From Bacteroidales bacterium (GTDB taxonomy: Bacteria; Bacteroidota; Bacteroidia; Bacteroidales; UBA932), in assembly GCA_017630155.1 (NCBI GenBank), contig JAGBVU010000024.1, forward strand, positions 124,001 through 188,000: a stretch of 64,000 bases of DNA, in the 5' to 3' direction. Shown piece by piece: positions 28,170 through 37,232 of this stretch. The translations under genes were made by a program, and so were the position numbers. The notes below the pieces were generated by a model that worked only from the letters and a program-made list of their open reading frames with translations, ran no database searches and was not told the origin of the DNA. Numbering within the stretch: the stretch's first letter is position 1; every line of letters begins with the position of its first letter.

Positions 28170-28177
28170 CAAAGATA
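28170..28177 (-). promoter_or_regulatory. -7 element of the S46 peptidase gene
   Basis: On the minus strand it reads TATCTTTG, 41 nt before the ATG at 28128. This supports that start over the longer open frame. Confidence 0.7.
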
Positions 28178-28182
28178 GTAAA

Positions 28183-29316
28183 ATGGGTCCAATAGCACCA
28201 AATAATAGATACCGTAAAATAGTAGTGGCAGTTGACAAGTTCAAGGGGACAATGACTGCACCTCAGGCGGCAGAGGCTATAAAAGAGGGGATTCAGAAAG
28301 GATTTCCCGAGGCCGAGATAAGACTTTTCCCTATGGCAGATGGTGGCGATGGGAGTCTGGCGGTGGTGGAGAGTGCTGTGGGTGGTAAGAGGGTTTTCAC
28401 AGAGGCGACAAATCCCCTCGGAGCCACTATCCGTGCACCTTACCTTATGCTTGGTGATACAGCCTTTGTGGAGATGGCCCAGGTATCGGGACTCAATCTT
28501 ATCCCTCCACAGCAGAGGGATATCCTTAAAGCCTCCACATATGGACTCGGTGAAGTTATCCGCCACGCAGTGGAGGTCTCACGAGCCAGAAAGGTGGTGG
28601 TGGCTATAGGTGGCTCTGCGACCAATGATGGAGGCGTCGGGATGCTCGAGGCGCTCGGATTCAGATATGATGCTCAGACCAATACCCTTGACAGTTCCCA
28701 GGTTGACAATGTTACGCCGCACCTGGCAGAGACTGCGATAGAGGTGGCTTGTGATGTGGAGAATCCCCTCCTTGGCCCCAATGGTGCTACTCCAATATAT
28801 GGTCCTCAGAAAGGTGCTACCCCAGAGAATATCCCTATTTTGGAAGAGAGACTTGCAAAGTGGAGTGAGGCTGTCGCCAGATGGCGTGGCCTCCCTTCGG
28901 AGGAGCTGGCGCAATTCCCCGGTGCAGGAGCTGCAGGGGGCGTGGGTTTCGCTTTGTACGGAGTGCTCAAGGCAAAAATGCTCCAGGGTTGGAGGGTATT
29001 TACCGATATGATGAATCTCGAAGAGGAGATAGCCTCAGCCGATCTTGTCATTACCGGCGAAGGGAGGTTTGATGGGCAGTCTCTTGAGGGGAAACTCCCT
29101 TTGGGCATTGCGCAGCTCTGTGCCCAGTACAGGAAACCTTTGTGGCTTTTGTGTGGCAGAAATATGGTTCCTGAGGTAATCTACAGGAGTCATGGTATAT
29201 GCCGCCTCGTGTCAATATCTGCCCTTTTCCCTAAGGACCCAATGAAAAACGCTGCCGAGAAGTTGTCTGCAGCAGCGTTTCATATTGTAAATCAGAACTC
29301 TTTTACAAATTCTTGA
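28183..29316 (+). CDS. Glycerate kinase (GarK/GlxK family)
   Basis: A 377-residue type I glycerate kinase. VVAVDKFKGTMTAPQAAEAI at the N terminus, MADGGDGSLAVVE, the ALGGSATNDGG-like loop (AIGGSATNDGGVGMLEALG) and TGEGRFDGQSL are family hallmarks. It phosphorylates D-glycerate and feeds it into lower glycolysis. No glycolate, glucarate or glyoxylate genes are adjacent, so the glycerate source is unclear. The 3' end overlaps the convergent phosphate transporter gene by 14 nt. Confidence 0.96.
   Translation: MGPIAPNNRYRKIVVAVDKFKGTMTAPQAAEAIKEGIQKGFPEAEIRLFPMADGGDGSLAVVESAVGGKRVFTEATNPLGATIRAPYLMLGDTAFVEMAQVSGLNLIPPQQRDILKASTYGLGEVIRHAVEVSRARKVVVAIGGSATNDGGVGMLEALGFRYDAQTNTLDSSQVDNVTPHLAETAIEVACDVENPLLGPNGATPIYGPQKGATPENIPILEERLAKWSEAVARWRGLPSEELAQFPGAGAAGGVGFALYGVLKAKMLQGWRVFTDMMNLEEEIASADLVITGEGRFDGQSLEGKLPLGIAQLCAQYRKPLWLLCGRNMVPEVIYRSHGICRLVSISALFPKDPMKNAAEKLSAAAFHIVNQNSFTNS
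29245..29280 (-). terminator. Possible intragenic terminator of the PiT gene
   Basis: A perfect 9-bp inverted repeat (29247-29255 and 29272-29280, AAACGCTGC and complement). On the minus strand it is followed by further T residues (29246, 29245). It lies about 25-55 nt beyond the PiT stop but inside the glycerate kinase coding region. Confidence 0.4.
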
Positions 29317-31549
29317 GTTTGTCGACAGCTCTTGCCAGGTGTTTGAGGGTATCTGCCATCTGCCAGGTCTCCTGAAGGATGCTCTGGTACAGGATGTAGA
29401 TGTTCAGATTGGTGGAATCTACCTCATTGCTCATCCTCTTGAGGTGAGCCTCCATAACAGCAGATACCTCTTTTTTGTAAGATGAGATCTCTTTCAGGTG
29501 AAGAGCAATGTCAACTGATGAGGAGATGAGGTTCTTCTCATTTTCTATCAGGGCTACAAGTTTGGTAACCAATGGTCTTATCTCATCTGAGCACACCTGT
29601 GGAAGAGGGTTGAAGTTGTTGTCAATGTGATCCTTGCATGGCTCGATGACACGACGTATGCTATAGATGAGCTGCGATGTGTTGTTTGTCGCTATGTGGA
29701 ACCATGTGCCGGCCTGAACAGCCATAACAGGGTCGATTCTCTTGAGACCGGTAATCTCTTTGCGGCGCTTGGTCTTGAACAACTCCTTCTCATTGCGTAT
29801 GGTGCGGTGGAGTCTGCTCAAGGTTCTGCGGTCTTCCTCTATGAAAGCTTCAATGAATTCAGTGTATGACTCCTCCACAAACTCAAGCTCAGTAAGGATA
29901 TTGTTCTGAACGTGACCTCTGAGGAGTTCCCACGCCCTCTGTTTGTCAGAAGTGGTGAGGATTTCAGAGAATATCTTGTCATCTTTCTTCTCCTCTTTGG
30001 ATTTCTTGCTGAATTTGATGTTGCTGGTGATAATGATGGCGATGGCGATTGCAGCAAGGGCCACCATAGCAATGATGCCACCATAGTGCATTATTATTGC
30101 CACCACAAAGCTGATTATGAATGCGGCTCCCGCTGTGATGAACCATCCGCCGATGACAGAGACTACACCTGTTACTCTGAATACAGCAGATTCCCTGTTC
30201 CATGCGCGGTCTGCAAGAGAGGTACCCATAGCCACCATAAATGTTACGAATGTGGTGGAGAGTGGAAGTTTGAGGGAGGTACCAAGTGCTACCAGCAATG
30301 CTGCCACTACGAGGTTAATCGCTGCGCGCAGCTGGTCAAAAGCGGCACCTTTCTCCATGATCATCTCATCTTTGTTGAAACGTTTGTCCACCCAGTGGGA
30401 TACAGGCTCTGGTGTCACTTTGTTGATCCAGTTGACAAATGAGTTGGATGTTACCACCAATCTTCTGGCTACGCTTGATGTGCCGAACATCTCGTCTCCG
30501 TCATCCTGTTTGGAGAGGTTCACAGATGTCTTTATCACATTGTGGGCCTTTTTGGATGTTACCAGGGCAAACACCATAATGACTCCTGCTCCGAGCAGGA
30601 AGAGGATAGGTGTATTGGCCGGACCATTGAGGCTGTCCATAGTGAATACATCCATCCCTACACCCTGGCCATTGGCCATGTAGTCCTGATATGTGGCAAG
30701 GCCGGTGAGGGGGATACCTATAAAGTTCACAAGGTCGTTGCCTGCAAATGCCATAGCGAGGGAGAAGGTACCCATAAGTACGACAATCTTGAAGATGTTG
30801 ACCTTGCACCAATGCAGTATCTGCATCAGTACACCTGATCCAAGGAAAACATATACAAGAAGCTGACCTGTGTTTTCATTGATCCATTGTTTGTTTTCAG
30901 GGGTCATGAAGGAGCTGTCCTTAAGCCCTTTGAAAAGCATAAAATAGATTATGGCTGTGGTGGCTATGCCGCCGAAAATGCCGGCGAACCACTTGAGGTT
31001 CCTTTTGTAGTTGAATGTGAAGATGACGCGGGTTATCCATTGGATCAAAAGACCGAAGAAGAATGCTATGGCGATTGAGAGGAAGATACCCAGCACCACT
31101 GTCAGCACCTTGTCAGTGTTTATCATCTCGCCGAATGTAAGGGCCCCTTCTGAGGCGATACTCTTGATCATGGCGAGGGCCACTGTACCTCCGAGCAATT
31201 CGAATACCAGAGATACTGTGGTGGAGGTGGGCATACCCAATGAATTGAAAGTGTCCAGCAGGATAACATCGGTAACCATCACCGCCATCAGGATGCACAT
31301 TATCTCCACGAAGGTGAAATGTTGTGGCTGGAATATGCCGTGACGCGCTACGTCCATCATACCGTTAGAGGTGGCAGCTCCAAAGAAAACACCTATTGCC
31401 GCCAAACCAAGAATCACTTTAAATGAGGCTGTTTTAGCGCCTACTGCCGAATTGAGAAAGTTTACTGCGTCGTTGCTGACCCCGATTATAAGGTCGAAGA
31501 TTGCAAGACCAAAAATAAAAATAAGGATGCCTAAATAAACGTATTCCAT
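29303..31549 (-). CDS. PiT-family phosphate transporter with C-terminal PhoU-like domain
   Basis: A 748-residue protein. The N-terminal 520 residues form a PiT permease with duplicated signatures: GVSNDAVNFLNSAVGAKT near residues 23-40 and GTSLADRAWNRESAVFRVTG near 440-460, with about a dozen TMs. The last 200 residues are hydrophilic and helical (EFIEAFIEEDRRTLSRLHR and similar), resembling the DUF47/PhoU regulators that are separate genes in many bacteria. The fusion suggests built-in control of phosphate uptake. The gene is transcribed alone from a clear promoter. Confidence 0.93.
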   Translation of the reverse strand: MEYVYLGILIFIFGLAIFDLIIGVSNDAVNFLNSAVGAKTASFKVILGLAAIGVFFGAATSNGMMDVARHGIFQPQHFTFVEIMCILMAVMVTDVILLDTFNSLGMPTSTTVSLVFELLGGTVALAMIKSIASEGALTFGEMINTDKVLTVVLGIFLSIAIAFFFGLLIQWITRVIFTFNYKRNLKWFAGIFGGIATTAIIYFMLFKGLKDSSFMTPENKQWINENTGQLLVYVFLGSGVLMQILHWCKVNIFKIVVLMGTFSLAMAFAGNDLVNFIGIPLTGLATYQDYMANGQGVGMDVFTMDSLNGPANTPILFLLGAGVIMVFALVTSKKAHNVIKTSVNLSKQDDGDEMFGTSSVARRLVVTSNSFVNWINKVTPEPVSHWVDKRFNKDEMIMEKGAAFDQLRAAINLVVAALLVALGTSLKLPLSTTFVTFMVAMGTSLADRAWNRESAVFRVTGVVSVIGGWFITAGAAFIISFVVAIIMHYGGIIAMVALAAIAIAIIITSNIKFSKKSKEEKKDDKIFSEILTTSDKQRAWELLRGHVQNNILTELEFVEESYTEFIEAFIEEDRRTLSRLHRTIRNEKELFKTKRRKEITGLKRIDPVMAVQAGTWFHIATNNTSQLIYSIRRVIEPCKDHIDNNFNPLPQVCSDEIRPLVTKLVALIENEKNLISSSVDIALHLKEISSYKKEVSAVMEAHLKRMSNEVDSTNLNIYILYQSILQETWQMADTLKHLARAVDKLKNL

Positions 31550-31574
31550 ATTCTGAAAAAAGTTTTTCCAAGAA

Positions 31575-31582
31575 CAAAGATA
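31575..31582 (-). promoter_or_regulatory. -7 element of the PiT gene
   Basis: Minus-strand TATCTTTG, 25 nt upstream of the ATG at 31549. Confidence 0.7.
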
Positions 31583-31656
31583 TAAAACGGATATAAAAGG
31601 GAAAAATTTTTTGGCATTCTATTTGCCTTGCTAAAGGGGAAACAAAAAAATAGAAT

Positions 31657-32358
31657 ATGAAAAAATTAATGTTAATGGCGGTTTGTTCCCTAATGGTTTT
31701 AGGGGCAGCGTCGACTAAGGTTGTAGCTCAAGATTTTTTGACCAAACACTATATAGAGGTCTCTGGCAGAGCCCATAAGGATGTGGCTCCCGATATGATT
31801 TACATGACCATAACCATCAATGAGAAGGACTATAAGAACACCTCAATGGCCTCAGTGGAGAAGAAAATGATCGGTAAACTTCAGGAAATGGGGATTGATA
31901 TCAAGAAAGACCTTGTCGTAAAGGATATGGCGAGCAATTTCAAACACTATTTCCTCATTAAGAGTGATCCCAAACTTATGAAGGAGTATCAGTTGACAGT
32001 GCACTCGGCCCAGCAGGCGGGTGAGGTGATACTTGCCCTTGAACAGTTGGGAATCTCTGAGGTGTCGGTGGATAAAGTGGAGTGCTCTCAAATAGCGAAA
32101 TACCAGGATGAGGTGAGGGTGGCTGCTATAAAGAGTGCAAAGGCCCGTGCCACATTGCTCTCAGAGGCTGTGGGACACACTATAGGAAGAGCAATGCACA
32201 TCTCTGAAAATGAGCATAACCATCGCACTTATGGTATGCCTCAGATGATGATGGTCAAGGGGAATCTTGCTGAGGATCAAGTGGTCAGAGTTCCAGAAAT
32301 CGAATTTGAGAAAATAAGGGTGGAGACTACTGTTTATGTGAAATTTGAACTCAAATAG
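31657..32358 (+). CDS. SIMPL/DUF541-domain periplasmic protein
   Basis: A 233-residue protein with a cleavable signal (about residues 1-24, ending VVAQ) and a SIMPL (DUF541) domain: IEVSGRAHKDVAPDMIYMTITINEK, a middle helix rich region, and AAIKSAKARATLLSEAVGHTIGRAM. The family forms periplasmic oligomers of uncertain function; E. coli YggE is linked to oxidative stress. The stop lies 2 nt from the stop of the convergent rnhB. Confidence 0.88.
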   Translation: MKKLMLMAVCSLMVLGAASTKVVAQDFLTKHYIEVSGRAHKDVAPDMIYMTITINEKDYKNTSMASVEKKMIGKLQEMGIDIKKDLVVKDMASNFKHYFLIKSDPKLMKEYQLTVHSAQQAGEVILALEQLGISEVSVDKVECSQIAKYQDEVRVAAIKSAKARATLLSEAVGHTIGRAMHISENEHNHRTYGMPQMMMVKGNLAEDQVVRVPEIEFEKIRVETTVYVKFELK

Positions 32359-32360
32359 GA

Positions 32361-32999
32361 TCAGAACTCAAGCTTCAGCTCTATGTCGTTGTTGCGACAA
32401 TGGAAACTTTTGCGGTGCAGAGGGGTCTCTCCATATCGGATGATGGCCTCTCTGTGTTCTTTTGTAGGGTAGCCGAAGTTCCTCTCCCAGCCATACTGGG
32501 GGTATTGTTTTGCCGCTTCCCTCATATAATCGTCACGGTATGTTTTGGCGAGGACAGATGCTGCTGCAATCGAGGTGAACTTTGCATCCCCCTTCACAAT
32601 GCACTTGTGTGGGATTATTTTCCAGTCTGAGGTTGATGTCCCTCCACTCTTATCTATGTATGGAGAAAACTTGTTGCCATCAACTATTATGAACTCAGGT
32701 CTGATGATAAGTTTGTCCAGGGAGCGGTGCATCCCGGCTATGGATGCCTTCAATATATTGATCTTGTCTATCTCCTCAGGCTCCACAGCTGTTACCGCCC
32801 AGGCCAGAGCCTCCATTTCAATTATAGGGCGAAGCTCTTCCCTGACCCTCTCAGATATCTGTTTCGAATCGTTCAGCAGGGGGTGATGGAAATCCTTCGG
32901 GAGTATAACTGCTGCTGCAAAAACAGGTCCGGCCAGAGGGCCACGTCCAGCCTCGTCGCAGCCGGCTTCTATAAAATTTGAATAAAAGGGCGATAACAT
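32361..32999 (-). CDS. rnhB: Ribonuclease HII
   Basis: A 212-residue type 2 RNase H that cuts RNA-DNA hybrids at misincorporated ribonucleotides. The N-terminal GCDEAGRGPLAGP holds the catalytic Asp15-Glu16. IIVDGN and DAKFTSIAAASVLAKTYRD carry the further acidic residues. No later Met leaves the active site intact, so the ATG at 32999 is fixed. Its -7 element ends only 5 nt upstream, a candidate leaderless mRNA. Confidence 0.97.
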   Translation of the reverse strand: MLSPFYSNFIEAGCDEAGRGPLAGPVFAAAVILPKDFHHPLLNDSKQISERVREELRPIIEMEALAWAVTAVEPEEIDKINILKASIAGMHRSLDKLIIRPEFIIVDGNKFSPYIDKSGGTSTSDWKIIPHKCIVKGDAKFTSIAAASVLAKTYRDDYMREAAKQYPQYGWERNFGYPTKEHREAIIRYGETPLHRKSFHCRNNDIELKLEF

Positions 33000-33004
33000 G
33001 GTTG

Positions 33005-33012
33005 CAAAATTA
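33005..33012 (-). promoter_or_regulatory. rnhB -7 element, 5 nt from the start codon
   Basis: Minus-strand TAATTTTG ends at 33005 and the ATG begins at 32999, leaving CAACC between them. This implies a leaderless or near-leaderless transcript. Confidence 0.55.
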
Positions 33013-33035
33013 TTGCTTTTTCAATTTATTGTTTT

Positions 33036-33043
33036 TAGTTTTG
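33036..33043 (+). promoter_or_regulatory. -7 element of the EF-G2 gene
   Basis: TAGTTTTG, a TAnnTTTG match, 56 nt before the ATG at 33100, giving a leader of about 50 nt. Confidence 0.5.
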
Positions 33044-33099
33044 TAGGCTACTAAACTGAAAAAGTGTAAATTTATTACAAATATTAAAACAAACCAAAG

Positions 33100-35253
33100 A
33101 TGAAAACATACCAAACCGGCAACATCAGAAACGTTGTCCTATTGGGTAGCTCTAAATCTGGTAAAACTACATTGGCTGAGGCCATGATGTTTGAGGGTAA
33201 AGTTATCGATCGTAGGGGAACTATCGAAGCCAAAAACACAGTCAGTGACAACACTGAAGTTGAACAAATCTATCAGCGCTCTATCTATTCGACTCCTCTT
33301 TATACCGAGTTCATGGAGAACAAGCTCAATATCATCGACACTCCGGGTCAGGATGACTTTATTGGTGGCGTGGTTGCAGGCTTTAAAGTGGCAGATGCAG
33401 GTATCATGATCGTTAACGCTACTCAAGGAGTGGAGGTTGGTACCGAGATCTTTGCAAGATATGCAGACCAATATAAAATGCCCCTTATCATCGGTGTTAA
33501 CCAACTTGACTCAGAGAAAGCTGGTTGGGATACCACCATTGATTCATTGAAGCAGACTTTCGGCAACAAAGTGGTTCCTGTTCAGTTCCCAGTGGCAGTA
33601 GGCCCTGGTTTTGACGGTTTTGTGGACGTGCTCAAACAGAAATTCTACAGATTCAAAGATGAGAACGGTACACGTGAGGATCTTGAAATCCCTGCAGAGT
33701 ATGCTGATCAGGCTGAGGAGTACAGACTTGCACTTATGGAGGCTGCAGCTCAGAATGATGAGGAGTTGATGGACAAATATTTTGAGACAAACGACCTTAC
33801 TTTCCCTGAGATGATTAAAGGTCTTAACCTTGGTATCCTTTCGGGTAGTGTAATGCCAGTATTCTGTCTATCTGCAAGAAAAGATATCGGTGTTAAACGT
33901 CTTATGGAGTTCGTTATCAACGCTACCCCTTCTCCAGTTAAGGATGTAGAGGTGACTACAGAGGGCGTTGAGGTTCCTTGCGATGCTTCAAAAGAGACTG
34001 CATTGTTCTTCTACAGAACATCTGTTGAGCAGCACTTGGGTGAGGTTTCTTACTTCAAAGTGATGTCAGGTAAAATTACTGAGGGTATGGACCTTGTGAA
34101 CCCTGTAACTGGCGCAAAAGAGAGAATTACCCAGATTTATGCAGTAGCAGGTAAAAAGAAAGAGAAAGTTTCTGAGATGGTAGCCGGTGATCTTGGCTGT
34201 ACAGTTAAACTTAAAACTGTGAAGACAAACCAGACACTTTGTGCACCTTCAGTTGACTGGGCATTCAAGGCTATTGAGTTCCCTCAATCAAAATTCCGTA
34301 CAGCTATCAAAGCTAAAGACGAGAAAGATGAGGAGAAATTGGGTGAAGCACTCAACAAATACGCTGCAGAGGATCCAACAATCGAAGTTCTTTACGCTAA
34401 AGAGCTTAAACAGACTATCCTTAGCGGTCAGGGTGAGCACCATATCAATATCTTGAAATGGCACCTTAACAATGTTTACAAACTTGAAGTGGATCTTTTC
34501 GCTCCAAGAATTTCATACAGAGAGACCATTACTAAAGTGGCTACCGCTTCTTACCGTCACAAAAAACAGTCTGGTGGTGCAGGTCAGTTTGGTGAGGTTC
34601 ACCTTCTTATCGAGCCATTCGTTGAGGGCGCTCCTCAGAACAACCGTTTCAAAATCGACGGTAAAGAGATGGTTCTCAATATCAAAGGTAAAGAGGAATA
34701 CACTATGGACTGGGGTGGTAAACTTGAATACTACAACTGTATCGTAGGTGGTGCTATCGATGCACGCTTTATGCCAGCTATCCTTAAAGGTATTATGGAG
34801 AAGATGGAAGAGGGTCCTCTAACAGGTTCTTATGCACGTGATATCAGAGTATATGTTTACGATGGTAAGATGCACCCAGTAGACTCAAATGAGATCTCTT
34901 TCAAACTTGCATCAAGAAACGCATTCAAAGAGGCGTTCCGCAACGCTGGTCCTAAGATTATGGAGCCTATCTACAATGTAGAGATCCTTGTACCAAGTGA
35001 CTGTATGGGTGATGTAATGTCAGACCTTCAGAACCGCAGAGCTATGATCGAAGGTATGAGCAGTGTTAAAGGTTTCGAGGTGCTTAAAGCAAGAGTTCCA
35101 CTTGCAGAGCTTTACAAATACTCGACTACCCTTAGCTCACTTACTTCAGGTCGTGCTACCTTCACTATGGAGTACGCTGAATACTCACAGGTTCCTGCAG
35201 ATGTTCAGGACAAGCTTCTTAAAGCTTACCAGGAGGAAGAGGGTGACGAATAA
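33100..35253 (+). CDS. Elongation factor G paralogue (EF-G2 type)
   Basis: 717 residues with the five-domain EF-G plan. It differs from a housekeeping EF-G in all main GTPase motifs: the P-loop is GSSKSGKT (16-23) rather than GHIDAGKT, the G3 motif is DTPGQ with Gln84 in place of the catalytic His, and G4 is NQLD (134-137) instead of NKxD. Domain IV is present (GGKLEYYNCIVGGAIDARFMP near residues 535-555). Bacteroides species have an EF-G2 reported to support translation without GTPase activity; these changes fit that type. No rpsL, rpsG or tuf lies nearby, as expected for the second copy. Codon bias suggests strong expression. Confidence 0.9.
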   Translation: MKTYQTGNIRNVVLLGSSKSGKTTLAEAMMFEGKVIDRRGTIEAKNTVSDNTEVEQIYQRSIYSTPLYTEFMENKLNIIDTPGQDDFIGGVVAGFKVADAGIMIVNATQGVEVGTEIFARYADQYKMPLIIGVNQLDSEKAGWDTTIDSLKQTFGNKVVPVQFPVAVGPGFDGFVDVLKQKFYRFKDENGTREDLEIPAEYADQAEEYRLALMEAAAQNDEELMDKYFETNDLTFPEMIKGLNLGILSGSVMPVFCLSARKDIGVKRLMEFVINATPSPVKDVEVTTEGVEVPCDASKETALFFYRTSVEQHLGEVSYFKVMSGKITEGMDLVNPVTGAKERITQIYAVAGKKKEKVSEMVAGDLGCTVKLKTVKTNQTLCAPSVDWAFKAIEFPQSKFRTAIKAKDEKDEEKLGEALNKYAAEDPTIEVLYAKELKQTILSGQGEHHINILKWHLNNVYKLEVDLFAPRISYRETITKVATASYRHKKQSGGAGQFGEVHLLIEPFVEGAPQNNRFKIDGKEMVLNIKGKEEYTMDWGGKLEYYNCIVGGAIDARFMPAILKGIMEKMEEGPLTGSYARDIRVYVYDGKMHPVDSNEISFKLASRNAFKEAFRNAGPKIMEPIYNVEILVPSDCMGDVMSDLQNRRAMIEGMSSVKGFEVLKARVPLAELYKYSTTLSSLTSGRATFTMEYAEYSQVPADVQDKLLKAYQEEEGDE

Positions 35254-35277
35254 TAATCATCCTATACCGGATAAACG

Positions 35278-35327
35278 AAGAGGTGACCGATTTGGTCACC
35301 TCTTTTATTTTATATCCCCGAAAGGGG
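35278..35327. terminator. Terminator pair between EF-G2 and lepA
   Basis: First hairpin: AAGAGGTGACC (35278-35288) with GGTCACCTCTT (35294-35304) and a T-rich tail, ending the EF-G2 transcript. Second hairpin: CCCC-GAAA-GGGG (35316-35327), which on the minus strand is followed by an A/T-rich stretch and then the first hairpin, and can serve lepA. Confidence 0.85.
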
Positions 35328-35351
35328 CTTGTAATACTCTGTCGGGGTATT

Positions 35352-37139
35352 CTAGTCAAGCTTGAGTACCGCCATGAATGCAGATTGTGGTACCTCCACG
35401 TTTCCGATCTGGCGCATACGTTTCTTACCTTTCTTCTGCTTCTCTAGGAGTTTGCGTTTACGGGTGATATCACCGCCATAACACTTGGCTGTAACGTCCT
35501 TACGGACAGCTTTTACAGTCTCACGTGCTATAATCTTCGCACCGATGGCTGCCTGGATGGCGATATCGAACTGCTGTCTTGGGATAAGCTCTTTGAGTTT
35601 TTCGCACATCCTGCGGCCGAAATCATAGGCTCTATCTCTGTGGATCAGAGAAGAGAGGGCATCGACGGGCTCCGAGTTGAGGAGGATGTCGAGTTTGACA
35701 AGATCGGATTTTTTGTATCCGCAGATATGATAATCGAAGGATGCGTAACCTTTCGATATTGATTTCAGTTTGTCATAGAAGTCGAAGACGATCTCTGCAA
35801 GTGGCATCTCGTATGTAAGCTCCACGCGGTCGGCTGTGATGAAGTGCTGGTTGATGAGGATACCCCTCTTATCCAGACAAAGCTTCATGATAGGGCCGAA
35901 GAAATCGCTCTTGGAGATAATCTGTGCTTTGATATATGGCTCATCGATCTGTTTGATGAGTGTAGGTGCCGGGAGACCTGAAGGGTTGTGGACATCGACA
36001 CACTCTCCCTGTGTAGTGTAGACTTTGTACGACACGTTGGGCACTGTGGTAATTACATCCATGTCAAACTCTCGGTAGAGTCTCTCCTGCATGATCTCCA
36101 GGTGGAGCAAACCGAGGAATCCGCATCGGAAACCGAAACCAAGAGCAAGTGATGACTCCGGTTCGAAAACTAGCGAAGCGTCATTGAGCTGAAGTTTCTC
36201 AAGTGAGGCCCTGAGGTCTTCGTACTCATCTGTATCCACTGGGTATACACCGGCGAAAAGCATAGGCTTAACCTCTTCAAAGCCGGCAATGGATTCATTG
36301 CAAGGGTTTTCCACATGGGTGATGGTGTCACCCACCTTAACCTCTACTGCAGTTTTGATACCTGATATGATGTATCCTACATTTCCGCAGCTTACCTCAT
36401 CTGTGGGGCATAGTTTCATCCTGAGGTAACCCACCTCATCTGCCACATACTCTTTTCCGGTGTTGAAGAACTTGACTTTGTCACCTTTGCGGATGACACC
36501 GTTTTCCACTTTGAAATATGCTATAATTCCTCTGAATGAGTTGAATACGGAGTCAAAAATAAGTGCCTGAAGCGGTGCCTCAGGGTCACCCTGAGGTGCA
36601 GGGATCCTCTCCACTATAGCATCGAGAATCTCCGGTACACCCATACCTGTCTTGGCGCTGCACAGAAGGATATCTTCGTCCTTACATCCGATAAGGTCGA
36701 TAATCTGGTCCTTGACCACATCCACCATAGCTGCGTCCATATCAATTTTGTTCAGGATGGGGATAATCTCCAGGTCGTGTTCCAATGCGAGGTACAGGTT
36801 GGAGATGGTCTGAGCCTGAATACCCTGGGTGGCATCCACTACCAAAAGGGCACCTTCGCACGAGGCGATGGCACGTGATACCTCATAAGAGAAGTCGACG
36901 TGACCGGGGGTGTCAAGAAGGTTAAGAGTGTAGTTTTCACCATTACGGTTATACTGCATCTGTATGGCGTGGCTCTTGATGGTGATACCCTTCTCTTTCT
37001 CAAGGTCCATTGAGTCCAGAACCTGGTTCTCCATCTCTCTGGCGTTAAGGGTATTTGTTGCCTCCAGAAGGCGGTCTGCCAATGTGCTTTTCCCATGGTC
37101 AATATGGGCGATAATGCAAAAATTCCTAATGTGCTTCAT
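35352..37139 (-). CDS. lepA: Elongation factor 4 (LepA)
   Basis: 595 residues from the ATG at 37139 ([19 protein letters not shown]), the usual LepA start and length. The open frame continues 37 codons upstream, but through the promoter. Canonical GTPase motifs are intact: [17 protein letters not shown] and NKID, in contrast to the neighbouring EF-G2. The LepA-specific C-terminal domain ([21 protein letters not shown]) is present. It acts on ribosomes during biogenesis or stalled elongation. Confidence 0.98.
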   Translation of the reverse strand: MKHIRNFCIIAHIDHGKSTLADRLLEATNTLNAREMENQVLDSMDLEKEKGITIKSHAIQMQYNRNGENYTLNLLDTPGHVDFSYEVSRAIASCEGALLVVDATQGIQAQTISNLYLALEHDLEIIPILNKIDMDAAMVDVVKDQIIDLIGCKDEDILLCSAKTGMGVPEILDAIVERIPAPQGDPEAPLQALIFDSVFNSFRGIIAYFKVENGVIRKGDKVKFFNTGKEYVADEVGYLRMKLCPTDEVSCGNVGYIISGIKTAVEVKVGDTITHVENPCNESIAGFEEVKPMLFAGVYPVDTDEYEDLRASLEKLQLNDASLVFEPESSLALGFGFRCGFLGLLHLEIMQERLYREFDMDVITTVPNVSYKVYTTQGECVDVHNPSGLPAPTLIKQIDEPYIKAQIISKSDFFGPIMKLCLDKRGILINQHFITADRVELTYEMPLAEIVFDFYDKLKSISKGYASFDYHICGYKKSDLVKLDILLNSEPVDALSSLIHRDRAYDFGRRMCEKLKELIPRQQFDIAIQAAIGAKIIARETVKAVRKDVTAKCYGGDITRKRKLLEKQKKGKKRMRQIGNVEVPQSAFMAVLKLD

Positions 37140-37158
37140 CCTCGAATATTTATGGGTG

Positions 37159-37166
37159 CAAATATA
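37159..37166 (-). promoter_or_regulatory. -7 element of lepA
   Basis: Minus-strand TATATTTG, 19 nt before the ATG at 37139. It lies inside the longer open frame and so supports the shorter start. Confidence 0.65.
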
Positions 37167-37232
37167 CATTGTAATTTGTTTTTTCTCAAATTCGTAGTAA
37201 CTTAGCATAATATTCAATAATGAAATAAAGTT

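Noticed and set aside
28129..28566. N-terminal extension of the S46 peptidase by 146 codons
   Set aside because: It runs over the divergent glycerate kinase gene and the S46 promoter, has low-complexity Cys/His-rich content, and a normal signal peptide begins at 28128.
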